Below, piece by piece: positions 46,496-55,389 of a DNA stretch of 64,000 nucleotides. Numbering within the stretch: the stretch's first letter is position 1; each line of letters begins with the position of its first letter. The translations under genes were made by a program, and so were the position numbers. Source of the DNA: Calothrix sp. C42_A2020_038 (lineage in GTDB: Bacteria > Cyanobacteriota > Cyanobacteriia > Cyanobacteriales > Nostocaceae); contig JACYLQ010000035.1 of assembly GCA_015272395.1 (NCBI GenBank), positions 1-64,000 on the forward strand. Direction: 5' to 3'. The notes beneath the pieces are model-generated. The model ran no database searches. It was not told the origin of the DNA and saw only the letters and a list, made by a program, of their open reading frames with translations.

Positions 46496-46516
46496 CAACC
46501 AGCACCCACTCCAGTA

Positions 46517-48145
46517 TTAAGGTTGATGCATTTTGGTTTGATAAACTTTGACTAAACGGTCAATACCTTTGAATCGATATTCGCCCATCTCATAAAATGC
46601 AGAATTAGAATTGAGTAGTTGGTAAGTGGCCTCACTTACTACGCATTCACCTGGTGGACATATACTTTCTAAGCGTGAGGCTAAATTAATTGTTGCTCCT
46701 AAAGCTGTGTACTCTACCCTTTGTGAACTACCGACATCGCCAACAACAGCTTTACCGCTATTTATGGCAATTCGTAGTTGTAAAGGTTCTTGCCAAAAAT
46801 TATTGGCATTCAAATGCTCTAAACGTATTAACATTCCCTGTGCAGCTGCAACTGCCCGCTCTGCATGGTCGGGCTGCTGTTCAGGGGCGCCGAAAAACGC
46901 CATAATGCAATCACCAATATACTTATCTAAAGTTCCACCGTAAGCAAAAACCTCTTGCAGCATTTCTTCAAATAAATGATTGAGCATTTCGGCAATTTGC
47001 GTTGGTGTCATTCGCTCAGAAATAGCCGTAAATCCAACAATATCAGCAAATAAAATACTAATTTCACTTTCTTGAGGTGGTAAACGTCCATCGGGTAAGG
47101 CGCCAACCTCAATTAACTGTTGAACAACCGCTGGTGAGTGGTATCGTTCTAAACGTTGACGAATTACTTCTTCGTTCTTGAGTTTTTCTGCTAGCAACCA
47201 ACGTTGAACACTCGATGCCACAATATTCGCTAATGCTGAGAAAAAACTTAATTCTTGCTCTCCTTCTTCTTCCCAATGATATGAAGAAAGATGTGCGTCT
47301 GCATATAAAACACCAACAACTTTATTTTCATCCCATAAGGGTACAGCCATTGCGCTGCGTATATCGTTGATTAATATACTGTATTCACTGGCAAATCTTT
47401 CATCGCTTTGGGCATCCGCAATCTGAATTGCAATTTTTTCTTCAAATACTTTTTGACAAATACTACGACTAACCCAACTGCCATCAGCAGAGAGATTTTT
47501 TTCAGAAGAAGTTACTCTGACTCCAGCACTCATTAACTCCAGTTTACTACAACCTTTAACATCTATTAAAAGTGCTAAACGGTCAATGCTATTGAGATAA
47601 CGGAATACAACTTTCTGCACTTGTGAAAAGATTTCTTCTATTGAGGCAGCAGCAGAAAGATTTTTGGCAATATCAACCAAATCCTTCAAGCGAGCAATAG
47701 TTTTATCTTTGTTACTATCACTACCCTCTTTCCCCTCTGCTTCTATCCAACTTTGCTGTAACTGCTTAACATTTCGTAGGATAGTGCGTTGCTCTCCATC
47801 TCCAAACAATTTCGGCGCCTGTGGAGAATGATCATTGAGAATAACTAGTAAGCTAACGTTACCCAACCAAATGACATCGCCGTGATGGAATTCTTGTGGT
47901 CCTGTAATCATGGTGTCATTGACATGGGTTCCGTTTTTGCTTCCCAAATCCTCTATTATCCATACATCATCAGATTTTTTGACCAAACGAGCATGGTAAC
48001 GAGAAATCCCACCAAACGGCAAATATAAGTCGCATTCCGGCAAGCGACCGATGGTAAATACATCTTGATGTACTTTTACGATTTTGTCAGTACTTCCCTC
48101 TTTGAGGCGCAGTTTCAGTTCGGTCATGGGTGACGAAAACTCCAT
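46517..48145 (-). CDS. Class III adenylyl cyclase with FHA and GAF domains
   Basis: 542 aa from the ATG at 48145; an ATG six codons later is also possible. Domains: FHA (about 8-105; FTIGRLPECDLYLPF, SRYHARLV, GSKNGTHVN), GAF (165-330), and cyclase (345-540). In the cyclase, the metal Asp residues (FADIVGFT and IGDCIMAFFG), adenine-selecting Lys (TLDKYIGD), Thr in place of the second purine-selecting Asp (EYTALGATIN) and the transition-state Asn and Arg (INLASRLE) are all seen. That Lys/Thr combination is class IIIb, whose cyanobacterial members include bicarbonate-stimulated enzymes. FHA suggests control through phosphothreonine proteins, GAF through a small ligand. Product is predicted to be cAMP. 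Confidence 0.92.
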   Translation of the reverse strand: MEFSSPMTELKLRLKEGSTDKIVKVHQDVFTIGRLPECDLYLPFGGISRYHARLVKKSDDVWIIEDLGSKNGTHVNDTMITGPQEFHHGDVIWLGNVSLLVILNDHSPQAPKLFGDGEQRTILRNVKQLQQSWIEAEGKEGSDSNKDKTIARLKDLVDIAKNLSAAASIEEIFSQVQKVVFRYLNSIDRLALLIDVKGCSKLELMSAGVRVTSSEKNLSADGSWVSRSICQKVFEEKIAIQIADAQSDERFASEYSILINDIRSAMAVPLWDENKVVGVLYADAHLSSYHWEEEGEQELSFFSALANIVASSVQRWLLAEKLKNEEVIRQRLERYHSPAVVQQLIEVGALPDGRLPPQESEISILFADIVGFTAISERMTPTQIAEMLNHLFEEMLQEVFAYGGTLDKYIGDCIMAFFGAPEQQPDHAERAVAAAQGMLIRLEHLNANNFWQEPLQLRIAINSGKAVVGDVGSSQRVEYTALGATINLASRLESICPPGECVVSEATYQLLNSNSAFYEMGEYRFKGIDRLVKVYQTKMHQP

Positions 48146-48621
48146 CCAGGGGACAAGGGTGCTAGCATCTTAACTCAGTAGCCAGCAGGCTTGAGTGATT
48201 GACCGTTCATTTTTTCTTGATGGCACTCCTTTTGATTCTACGACTTTCAATATATTAAGTAATACAAAGCACATATATTTTCGCAATCAAATTCAGTTAG
48301 CGCAAGGCTGAAAGTACTAGAAAGTATGACATAAAAGTATTGATTCAGCTTTGCCAATCGGCGCTTTTAAGTAATTTCCACTACAAGTTAACCTAAATTT
48401 ATGCCAAGTGCCAGAGGTATAACATTTTTAGAGTCTATATCATTGGCATATTTTCTAGATTCCCGACAATTTTTACAAAGTCAGGAATCTCTGGATAACA
48501 AGCTTAAGCATTTTGCGTATTCTTTATACCAGCTTTATTCAATCTTGACGGTTTTATAGCCAAAATTGTATACGGTCGTAAAATATTCGCGTCAAGTAAG
48601 TTTTACATCTAAAATAGAAGC
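48146..48621. other. Divergent intergenic region (cyclase / VanZ)
   Basis: 476 bp between divergent genes. It must hold both promoters. Apart from an imperfect hairpin at 48457-48490 no feature can be supported; no gene fragments were recognised. Confidence 0.55.
48457..48490. repeat. Imperfect hairpin of the ATTCCCGAC family
   Basis: AGATTCCCGAC and GTCAGGAATCT pair over 11 bp with one mismatch around a 12-base loop. It resembles the terminator hairpins at 42822-42849 and 60179-60206 but lies between divergent genes, so termination is not its obvious job here. Confidence 0.6.
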
Positions 48622-50157
48622 ATGAAGGATTATAACTCATATTCTGTAAATCGATTACTGGGTATTCCAGTTGATTTGATACTGCTAATAGGCAGTATTT
48701 TAGTAGTGGCAATCGCAACATTATATCCATATAATTTTTCAATCCCAGAAAATTTCTCGTTACATCTGTTGTTGGAAAGGTTTGATAACACTAGTTTTTT
48801 TAAAGATCAGGTAGAAAATGTTTTGTTATTTATGCCTTTTGGGTGTGGATTAGCAAGCATCCTGATGCGTAAAGGAGTTCAACCATTAATCCAAATACTT
48901 GTCGTCGTTTTTGCAGGCGCCAGTTTATCTTGTACTGTAGAGTTTTTACAAATATTCTTACCATCACGTGACCCAACTCCTGCTGATATTGTCAACAATA
49001 CAATCGGTAGCTTTATCGGATTGTTAAGTTTATATATCTTAGATGCACGTAGTTTCCGTTCGACACTCAATTATATTGAAAATAGCCAACTCAGCAATTC
49101 CCGCAAAGCAATTACAATATTTTTTTCTGGGTATATACTACTAACGTTTTTAATTGGTTTCTCTTGGGAAAATAACACCACCCTAAGTCACTGGAGTCAA
49201 AATTTTCCCCTATTAATTGGTAACGAACTTACTGGTGATAGACCCTGGCAAGGAAGTGTCTCGCAAATATTGATTGCTGAAAAAGCTATTTCCAATGACG
49301 ACGTTCAAAAAATATTGTCTAACCCCGACTATTTGGCAAGCATTAATCTAGGTAGTAAAAATATACTACTAGCAAAGTATAAATTTAATGGTAAAGACTA
49401 TTACCGCGATATCACAGAAAAACAACCTGATTTACTATGGCATGGACAAGCATCCGAAAGCCAAAATGAAAGCGAGCAGCAAGGTATATTCGTAGACTCC
49501 AGTCGCTGGTTAGAAACAGCAGAACCAGTCAGATTAATTAACCAAAGAATTCGTCAAACTTCACAATTTACAATTATTACATCAATTGCTTCTGCCAATC
49601 CAAATCAACAAGGTCCTGCACGTATAATTTCTGTATCTGGAGGCCCGCTACGTCGCAATTTCACACTTGGGCAAGATCAAACTGATTTATCACTGCGTTT
49701 ACGAACACCTATAACTGGACAAAACGGAGCAGATATTAGATTGTCTGTACCTAATGTTTTTTCCGATACTAATTTACATAAAGTTATTATAACTTATGCA
49801 AGAGGTCTAATTAGTGTATATGTAAATAAACCTGAAAATGCTTACTTCTTCAACTTGTTAGAACTCTACCCTAAGCGTGAGAGAGTCTTCGCATATGCAG
49901 CACTTTTTATTCCATTAGGATTTTACTTAACGTTACTTACTATCATAGCAAAGCGTAAATACGCTCTCAATCAAGTGTTGTTAATCAGCGGTACTATATT
50001 GCCATCATTAATAATTGAAAGTAGTTTAGTTCATTTAACTAGTAAGAGTTTTAGCTTTACAAATGTAGGGTTAGGAATATTTTTTACTGCCGTCACTACC
50101 TTCGCATTCAAAGTCCGCGCGGCGATCTCAAGTAATCAGTTGGGAGTTGGGAGTTAG
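48622..50157 (+). CDS. VanZ-like membrane protein with embedded LamG-type domain
   Basis: 511 aa, ATG at 48622. The N-terminal 160 residues are a VanZ-like four-helix membrane domain (FKDQVENVLLFMPFGCGLAS, SCTVEFLQIFLPSRDPTPADI-NNTIGSFIG). Residues about 180-410 are soluble and predicted beta-rich, with the pattern of a concanavalin/LamG-like sandwich (FTIITSIASANPNQQGPARII-SVSG, KVIITYARGLISVYVN). The C-terminus has three further membrane segments. The VanZ name comes from teicoplanin resistance; here a cell-surface or carbohydrate-sensing role is more likely but unproven. It converges with rbgA. Confidence 0.8.
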   Translation: MKDYNSYSVNRLLGIPVDLILLIGSILVVAIATLYPYNFSIPENFSLHLLLERFDNTSFFKDQVENVLLFMPFGCGLASILMRKGVQPLIQILVVVFAGASLSCTVEFLQIFLPSRDPTPADIVNNTIGSFIGLLSLYILDARSFRSTLNYIENSQLSNSRKAITIFFSGYILLTFLIGFSWENNTTLSHWSQNFPLLIGNELTGDRPWQGSVSQILIAEKAISNDDVQKILSNPDYLASINLGSKNILLAKYKFNGKDYYRDITEKQPDLLWHGQASESQNESEQQGIFVDSSRWLETAEPVRLINQRIRQTSQFTIITSIASANPNQQGPARIISVSGGPLRRNFTLGQDQTDLSLRLRTPITGQNGADIRLSVPNVFSDTNLHKVIITYARGLISVYVNKPENAYFFNLLELYPKRERVFAYAALFIPLGFYLTLLTIIAKRKYALNQVLLISGTILPSLIIESSLVHLTSKSFSFTNVGLGIFFTAVTTFAFKVRAAISSNQLGVGS

Positions 50158-50215
50158 TCGGCGCGGAGTTGGGATTTGGGAATTGTAGAGATGCTTCGGC
50201 ACCCAGGCTATGATT

Positions 50216-51100
50216 TTAGGATGCATTTGGTATTTCCAGAGGTATTTGACCCAATAAACCTTTACGAAAATCAGTTAGCAATTGACGTGCAGTACGTTCC
50301 ACATCTCCCTTATTGCGATATTCGGCTAAAGCATGAAGGTACTGTTCACCAGTTTGATCTGTGGGGTCAAGATTGTAACGCTCGTTTAGTGCTTGTTTCG
50401 GCAATAGTTCCGGCGCCAGAGCTTCTAAATAAGTAATTATGTCTACAAAAGCAGCTGCGACTAACTGATTATCATAGGACGCATCACCAATATCATCACA
50501 AATTGCTAGCTTGAGGGCTGCATCTTGATTTTCTAATTTCAAAGGAATTACTCCTGGTGCATCAAGAAGCTCCAACTCATTAGAAATTCTCACCCACCTT
50601 AACGAACGTGTTACACCCGGACGTGCAGCGCTTTCAACAACACGCTTTCCCAATAACCGATTGATTAATGCCGATTTTCCAACGTTGGGAAAACCAATAA
50701 CAACCGCGCGCACAGGACGTGGCAACATTCCTCTACTTTTGCGACGTTCATTGACTTCTCCACCAGCAGCTTGTGCAGCTTTCAATATCGCTGGCACACC
50801 CTGCCCATGTTGGGCATTAGTATAATACGGTACTTCGCCCTGTTGCTTAAACCAATCAGTCCAAACTTGCTTGGTTTTTGGTGAAATCATATCCAGACGG
50901 TTAATTACTAGTACACGCGATTTATTCCCTATCCATTCAAACAATTGAGGGTGATGCGTTGATATCGGAATACGCGCGTCACGCACTTCTAACACTACAT
51001 CAACAAGCTTGAGTTGTTCTTTAAGTTGCTTTTCAGCTTTTGCTATGTGACCAGGATACCACTGGATAGTATTTAATTTATAGTTCTGAGTTAGTCCCAT
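50216..51100 (-). CDS. ylqF: Ribosome biogenesis GTPase RbgA/YlqF
   Basis: 294 aa, ATG at 51100. A circularly permuted GTPase: G4 (here NRLD, the usual NKxD varied) precedes G1 GFPNVGKSALINRLL and G3 DAPGV. The start IQWYPGHIAKAEKQLKEQL and the ARPGVTRSLRWVRI G2 region are diagnostic. It assists late assembly of the 50S ribosomal subunit in other bacteria. It is probably an ordinary housekeeping gene; the 3' ends of this gene and the VanZ gene are 58 bp apart. Confidence 0.93.
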   Translation of the reverse strand: MGLTQNYKLNTIQWYPGHIAKAEKQLKEQLKLVDVVLEVRDARIPISTHHPQLFEWIGNKSRVLVINRLDMISPKTKQVWTDWFKQQGEVPYYTNAQHGQGVPAILKAAQAAGGEVNERRKSRGMLPRPVRAVVIGFPNVGKSALINRLLGKRVVESAARPGVTRSLRWVRISNELELLDAPGVIPLKLENQDAALKLAICDDIGDASYDNQLVAAAFVDIITYLEALAPELLPKQALNERYNLDPTDQTGEQYLHALAEYRNKGDVERTARQLLTDFRKGLLGQIPLEIPNAS

Positions 51101-51171
51101 TTTTGATTAGCAGTTAGGAGTGTAGAAACACGATTAATCATATTTGTGTAAGTTAGAAGTTAGGGTTCTCT

Positions 51172-51540
51172 TCAAAACGCTTGATGTAATATAATGCGGT
51201 TGCCTTCGGGGTCGTAAGCATATATTTCTCGACCGTGAGATGCGGTAGTAATGACGCCAGGTGGAGGATAGCCTAAATTTGTAAGGAGTACTATCGCCTC
51301 TTCTAAGTTATTTACTTCTAAACACAAACTCATTGTACTCTGAGTCGCGTTTTTAAATTCCCCCTCATTTGTGGTTTTTGGTTTGAAAATTCCTAGTATA
51401 CTACCTGGTAACTGAAATTCTGCATATATATTAGGAATGTAGTTGCTAGCTTCTCCAACTAAACTAGTATAAAATGTAACTAACTTTTCTAAATTAATCG
51501 ATGCAATAGTTACAAGTGAATTTTGCAGTTGTAAAACCAT
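51172..51540 (-). CDS. VOC-superfamily (glyoxalase/bleomycin resistance fold) protein
   Basis: 122 aa, ATG at 51540. One betaalphabetabetabeta pair is visible: SLVTIASINLEKLVTFYTSL at the start, then MSLCLEVNNLEEAIVLLTNLG and GREIYAYDPEGNRIILHQ at the end. The DPEGNRI phrase with its metal-ligand Glu is typical. Substrate unknown; many such proteins bind small hydrophobic or electrophilic compounds. Confidence 0.85.
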   Translation of the reverse strand: MVLQLQNSLVTIASINLEKLVTFYTSLVGEASNYIPNIYAEFQLPGSILGIFKPKTTNEGEFKNATQSTMSLCLEVNNLEEAIVLLTNLGYPPPGVITTASHGREIYAYDPEGNRIILHQAF

Positions 51541-51548
51541 TACGAGTA

Positions 51549-51734
51549 TTACGTATTAACTAATATTCTCTCCAATCCAGAATATACGTTAAACTGTTTA
51601 CCGCGCAAAAAGCCAATCAGAGTAATACCAAACTCTTTATCTAAAGATACAGCTAGACTACTTGGCGCCGAAACAGCACAAAAAATAATTACATGAGGGG
51701 TAACACCCACAAAGTGGCTTACCCCATAGAACAT
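51549..51734 (-). pseudogene. fdhD: C-terminal remnant of fdhD (formate dehydrogenase sulfurtransferase)
   Basis: The minus frame contains [20 protein letters not shown] then [14 protein letters not shown], which is the conserved end of FdhD. The first 14 residues come from unrelated spacer that folds into a GGGGTAA/TTACCCC hairpin (51697-51725). Family members are around 260-280 aa, so only the last fifth survives. A molybdopterin oxidoreductase tail (52666-52884) nearby indicates that a formate-dehydrogenase-like locus has decayed. Confidence 0.75.
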
Positions 51735-52107
51735 TATACAAATTTCGCCTAAAATCAGTGTTTGCTTATACCTGATAAACTATCGGCGCCAGATAATTGC
51801 ACCATATTTTCTGGCGTTTTTATTCTACCCTGTTATTATCAGACAGAAAGGTGTGCTTTACCCCGTAGGTGTGTTACCCATGCATTAAGAAATACTTCTG
51901 GTTATAGCAATTTTTAATTATTTGTACTACTTTAAACCTAACCACCTTCCCTTCAAGGAAAGGGGGAATATTAAATTTATTTAGGTGAAAATAGCTGTAA
52001 GTTTGTATCAAACAACTATGTTCACAAATCATTCTGTTGTGTATGGTGATTGGGTGAATAACTCTACTAGAAGTAAATATATTTGTCACCGTATATCGCC
52101 TAGCCGT
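51735..52107. other. Intergenic region with degenerate repeat
   Basis: No supported gene up to the small frame at 52108. It contains a degenerate C/G-run repeat at 51932-51970 (CTTCCCTTCAAGGAAAGGGG) and short phrases TTTACCCCGTAGGTGTGTTACCC near 51858 that echo the hairpin in the fdhD remnant. Confidence 0.5.
51932..51970. repeat. Degenerate C/G-run repeat
   Basis: CCACCTTCCCTTCAAGGAAAGGGGG forms a hairpin centred on TTCAAGG, matching the layout of 24915-24966 and the in-gene copy at 7737-7800 with shorter arms. Confidence 0.55.
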
Positions 52108-52290
52108 ATGATTAACACTATAATTCACTCAGTTATTTGCAAACAAGAGGCAATCTTAACAGTTTTTTGCATAGAACCTAAAGGATGGCAGTTCCGAGTT
52201 ATCAGTTCGGGAGGTGCAGTGTATGGGGAAGACAAGTTTTACTGCACCCAAGTTGCGGCAGAGAAAGCAGCGCGAAAATGGTTAAAGTAG
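52108..52290 (+). CDS. Small hypothetical protein, 60 aa
   Basis: The C-terminal 40 residues look protein-like (EPKGWQFRVISSGGAVYGED, then YCTQVAAEKAARKWLK), with an alternating beta pattern and an amphipathic terminal helix. The frame is open further upstream to 51985, and the ATG at 52108 is only one choice; no Shine-Dalgarno is evident. Its stop is 8 bp from the convergent gene at 52299. I do not recognise a family. Confidence 0.4.
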   Translation: MINTIIHSVICKQEAILTVFCIEPKGWQFRVISSGGAVYGEDKFYCTQVAAEKAARKWLK

Positions 52291-52298
52291 TTCTAAAC

Positions 52299-52640
52299 TT
52301 AGATGGCTTTTTTTTGAAAGATGCGTAATTGTTCGACTATGTGATCTTCTACTTCTTGCTTATCTCGACTACTGGCGCTACGTTGGTAGTTTCTACCTGT
52401 TTCCTTAATAAACTGGCGTTTTTCACTTGCTGAAAACTTAGCTTTTGCTCCTGATTTTGAAAGATTTTTTTGTAACTCTTCCCAAGTTTGCTCTGCCACT
52501 GCTTCACCCACTTTCGTTAGTGCAGTCGGTAACAGCCTTCTTGCTTCTGCACGAAAATCATCCTCTGTTTCAAGTGCTGCTAAATCAACGCTTGCACAAC
52601 TAATATCACTAAAATCTACACTATTAAGGTCAATCTTCAT
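52299..52640 (-). CDS. Hypothetical protein, 113 aa
   Basis: ATG at 52640. A soluble, highly charged helical protein: acidic N-terminal half (VDLAALETEDDFRAEARRLL), then basic segments (KNLSKSGAKAKFSASEKRQF) and a charged C-terminus. No family is recognised. It begins 25 bp after the stop of the decayed molybdopterin oxidoreductase frame, so it may once have been that gene's downstream neighbour in an operon. Confidence 0.6.
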   Translation of the reverse strand: MKIDLNSVDFSDISCASVDLAALETEDDFRAEARRLLPTALTKVGEAVAEQTWEELQKNLSKSGAKAKFSASEKRQFIKETGRNYQRSASSRDKQEVEDHIVEQLRIFQKKAI

Positions 52641-52665
52641 TTGTTTTTCTTTAAGAAACGCGCGT

Positions 52666-52884
52666 CTACTTTTTTTCCAACCTTGCTATTGCGTTGTAAT
52701 TAGGCACTCCTTCTCTAGAGCGCTTGGTTTTATCGAGTAGTACATTACCTTCGGACCAGTGAATTTGCAAATTGCGCGGTTGAATTGGAGCAATGTAAAC
52801 TTTACCATGATATTTGCCCAATTCGTTTTTGAGAATCACAGCATCTCCATCTTGGAGTTCCAGTTTTCTGGTATCAACCGCACG
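52666..52884 (-). pseudogene. C-terminal remnant of a molybdopterin oxidoreductase (FdhF-like)
   Basis: Seventy-two codons without a start, bounded by stops at 52885-52887 and 52666-52668. The translation has the molybdopterin-dinucleotide-binding domain pattern: LELQDGDAVILKNELGKYHG, IQPRNLQIHWSEGNVLLD and SREGVPNYNAIARLE. In cyanobacteria this ending belongs to FdhF-type subunits of formate-dehydrogenase-like enzymes that depend on FdhD, whose remnant lies at 51549-51734. More than 90 percent of the gene is gone. Confidence 0.7.
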
Positions 52885-53626
52885 TTACTTTTTGATCTAC
52901 TCTCTACTTTCTAACATAATCTATCGGTAGGAAGAGTGCCATCTCAATTATAGGCATTAATGTGTAGGGTGTAGTTTTTACTAGTTTGTTTTCGGTATGG
53001 ATAGCAGTTCCTGATCAATAAGATACACATTTCAATAGTGCATTTTTTGTAGGGTGGGTTTCGCAAGCATTAGTGTCAGAGGATACATGTAGTAATTTAC
53101 ATGTAACGTTTCTACAGGGTCTGGAATAATGCATTAATTGCCGCAAGCAAATAGTGATGCTGGGTGGCAATACCCCGTTAGGAACTGGCAGTATCGTTGT
53201 AGGGAAGGGATTAGGTTCGAGCGTTAAGATCAATACTTTTCAAATAATCTCTGATGTACTTTATAGTGGTTCCCATTTTAAATAAAGCATATAATGATGG
53301 GCAGGGATGCCGTTCCACAAGAGTTTTATTAACTTAATTTGTAGCTCCCTTGGTTGAAAAAGCTGTATCATAACAGCAAATGCTATAATCTTAAGCGCTT
53401 TGAATTCACTACCTTAAAAAAAGGTTTTCTAAAGGTTAAGTATTTATAAAAAACAAGTTTTCTTACTTTTTATATAAGCTAGGAATATAAGTCAGGAATA
53501 TAAAAACCTCAACTAACTAAAAAGTCATAGAAGAATTATTTATTAATTATTTTACAAGCTTGTATTAAGAGCGTAAATGTTATCTTAAATCGTGGAGCTA
53601 CGCTAATATTACTTGAGGTAAATACC
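52885..53626. other. Intergenic region upstream of the class I aldolase
   Basis: 742 bp with no supported gene. It was probably occupied by the deleted oxidoreductase. Short frames here have no protein-like composition. The AT-rich stretch 53400-53600 should contain the aldolase promoter; no regulator site (for example a GTA-N8-TAC NtcA box) was found by eye. Confidence 0.55.
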
Positions 53627-54709
53627 ATGACTACAACATTGTCATCATCTTCTTCGATTGAGTCAATTTTAGGTCAAGAAGCAGAAGATTTACTTACTTA
53701 TAAAGCAAAAGTTTCTAAGGATTTGCTACACTTACCAGGTCCTGATTTTGTTGACCGTGTTTGGTCAAGTAGTGACCGTACACCTCAAGTTCTTCGCAGT
53801 TTACAAACTCTTTACTCTACAGGTAGACTTGCTTACACTGGTTATCTATCGATTTTGCCTGTAGACCAAGGCATCGAACATTCCGCAGGCGCCTCGTTTG
53901 CACCAAATCCAATGTATTTTGACCCAGAGAATATCATTCGATTAGCAATTGCTGCTGGTTGTAATGGTGTGGCAACCACTTTGGGTGTTTTAGGGGCTGT
54001 ATCACGTAAATACGCTCATAAAATTCCGTTCATTGCTAAAATAAACCATAATGAATTGTTAACCTCCCCGAATCAATTTGACCAAGTTTTGTTTGCTGAT
54101 GTTGAACAAGCTTGGAATTTGGGAGCAGTTGCAGTTGGCGCCACTATATATTTTGGTTCGGAGAATTCAACGCGCCAAATTCAAGAAATTAGTCAAGCAT
54201 TTAAACTCGCGCACGAATTTGGCATGACGACAATACTTTGGTGTTATTTGCGTAACAATGCTTTCAAACAAGACAAGGACTATCACCTTGCTGCTGACTT
54301 AACTGGACAAGCAAATCATTTGGGAGTGACAATCGAGGCTGACATTATTAAACAAAAGTTACCTGAAAATAATAATGGTTATGGGGCAGTTGTAAAAGCG
54401 ACAGGGCATAGTTACGGCAAAACTCATGAAAAAGTCTACAGCGAATTAACTAGTGACCATCCAATAGACTTAACTCGTTACCAAGTTTTGAATTGCTACT
54501 GCGGACGCGCAGGATTAATCAATTCTGGTGGTGCATCAGGTCAAAATGACTTTGTAGAAGCAGTACGTACAGCAGTAATTAATAAGCGTGCGGGTGGAAC
54601 TGGTCTAATTTCCGGACGTAAAACATTCCAGCGTCCTTTTGAAGAAGGTGTTAAGTTATTCCACGCTATTCAGGATGTATATTTGTCCGAAGAAGTAACT
54701 ATCGCTTAA
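53627..54709 (+). CDS. fbaB: Class I fructose-bisphosphate aldolase (FbaB/DhnA type)
   Basis: 360 aa, ATG at 53627 after TTGAGGTAA. The archaeal/bacterial class I pattern is present: [47 protein letters not shown] and the Schiff-base region with VKATG. It cleaves fructose 1,6-bisphosphate to glyceraldehyde 3-phosphate and dihydroxyacetone phosphate (glycolysis, gluconeogenesis, and in cyanobacteria possibly a second aldolase beside the class II enzyme). A hairpin repeat follows at 54718-54776. Confidence 0.92.
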   Translation: MTTTLSSSSSIESILGQEAEDLLTYKAKVSKDLLHLPGPDFVDRVWSSSDRTPQVLRSLQTLYSTGRLAYTGYLSILPVDQGIEHSAGASFAPNPMYFDPENIIRLAIAAGCNGVATTLGVLGAVSRKYAHKIPFIAKINHNELLTSPNQFDQVLFADVEQAWNLGAVAVGATIYFGSENSTRQIQEISQAFKLAHEFGMTTILWCYLRNNAFKQDKDYHLAADLTGQANHLGVTIEADIIKQKLPENNNGYGAVVKATGHSYGKTHEKVYSELTSDHPIDLTRYQVLNCYCGRAGLINSGGASGQNDFVEAVRTAVINKRAGGTGLISGRKTFQRPFEEGVKLFHAIQDVYLSEEVTIA

Positions 54710-54717
54710 AGTCAGAT

Positions 54718-54776
54718 GGTGCGTGACGCTATAAGTCTTATCGCTATGTTGAAATTTTTTGAGGGCGTCACGCACC
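54718..54776. repeat. 12-bp inverted repeat downstream of the aldolase gene
   Basis: GGTGCGTGACGC and GCGTCACGCACC are perfect inverted repeats separated by 35 bases. The first arm starts 8 bp after the aldolase stop. It may act as a terminator or be a short dispersed element; the arm sequence TCACGCACCCT also occurs at 28255-28265. Confidence 0.65.
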
Positions 54777-54915
54777 CTAAGCTTTTGCCATATAAAAAAG
54801 TCTATATTTTGGTATACAATCCAAAATTACTCAACTTATCCAGAGGAAGAAGTTTACTTGATAAAAATTGTTTAGCATTCAGTAGAAACTGCCAAGAGCT
54901 AAGGATACATCACGA

Positions 54916-55317
54916 ATGCTAATATTTAGTAATTTCAATAAAATATTTCGTAAAATAGCGATTGTTTTCCTAGTTGGTTTAGTAGCATTAACTGGTGTTG
55001 CCATTACCCCAGCGCAAGCCAACCCCATTGAAGCTGCGAAAGAAAGAATTTTGGAAGGAAATGCAGAAAACGCAGCTAAAGCCCAAGAAGCTGCTGATGA
55101 TTACATCGAAAGTGGTAGACGCGCGGCTGAAGTTATCCCTCAAGAATTGGGAACCGGAAGCCGTCAAAAGAACCCTGTTAATATGCTAAAACGTGCGGGT
55201 GAAGAATTAGGTAACGACCTACCTAAGCGTGTAGTTGGCGCCAATGACTATGACCGTAGTCAAGTAGAACAAGAATTAGCACGCAATAAAGCTAAAAGAG
55301 GCGATTTCGGTTCATAA
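54916..55317 (+). CDS. Small secreted cyanobacterial protein, 133 aa
   Basis: ATG at 54916 with AAGGAT ten bases upstream. Residues 1-35 are a signal peptide (IAIVFLVGLVALTGVAITPAQA). The mature protein is hydrophilic and helical (AKERILEGNAENAAKAQEAADDYIE, then KNPVNMLKRAGEELGNDLPK). No lipobox Cys. It resembles small exported proteins seen across cyanobacteria whose function is unknown. A strong terminator follows. Confidence 0.8.
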   Translation: MLIFSNFNKIFRKIAIVFLVGLVALTGVAITPAQANPIEAAKERILEGNAENAAKAQEAADDYIESGRRAAEVIPQELGTGSRQKNPVNMLKRAGEELGNDLPKRVVGANDYDRSQVEQELARNKAKRGDFGS

Positions 55318-55326
55318 CTAGAAAAT

Positions 55327-55359
55327 AAAAGGGAAAAGTCTGAGACTTTTCCCTTTTTT
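55327..55359 (+). terminator. Rho-independent terminator
   Basis: GGGAAAAGTC (55331-55340) and GACTTTTCCC (55344-55353) form a perfect stem with a TGA loop, extended by A/T pairs and followed by six Ts. It lies 10 bp after the secreted protein gene. Confidence 0.9.
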
Positions 55360-55389
55360 GTAAGTTTTTATTAATATATCAATAAAAGT

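Larger units (their letters stand above)
46019..46516. other. Intergenic region upstream of the succinic semialdehyde dehydrogenase gene
   Basis: 498 bp without a gene. It contains the promoter side of the TCA-bypass operon (AT-rich around 46080-46220, no clear boxes), a small perfect hairpin at 46265-46283, and the palindromic element copy 2 at 46403-46495. Confidence 0.6.

Noticed and set aside
51985-52107. Upstream extension of the 60-aa frame at 52108
   Set aside because: The extra 41 codons have spacer-like composition and overlap repeat-derived sequence; only the C-terminal part looks coding.
53015-53233. 72-codon minus-strand frame
   Set aside because: Composition and lack of any recognisable motif or start signal indicate spacer left by the deleted oxidoreductase.
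54716-54922. 68-codon plus-strand frame after the aldolase gene
   Set aside because: It reads through the 12-bp inverted repeat and the Shine-Dalgarno region of the next gene.
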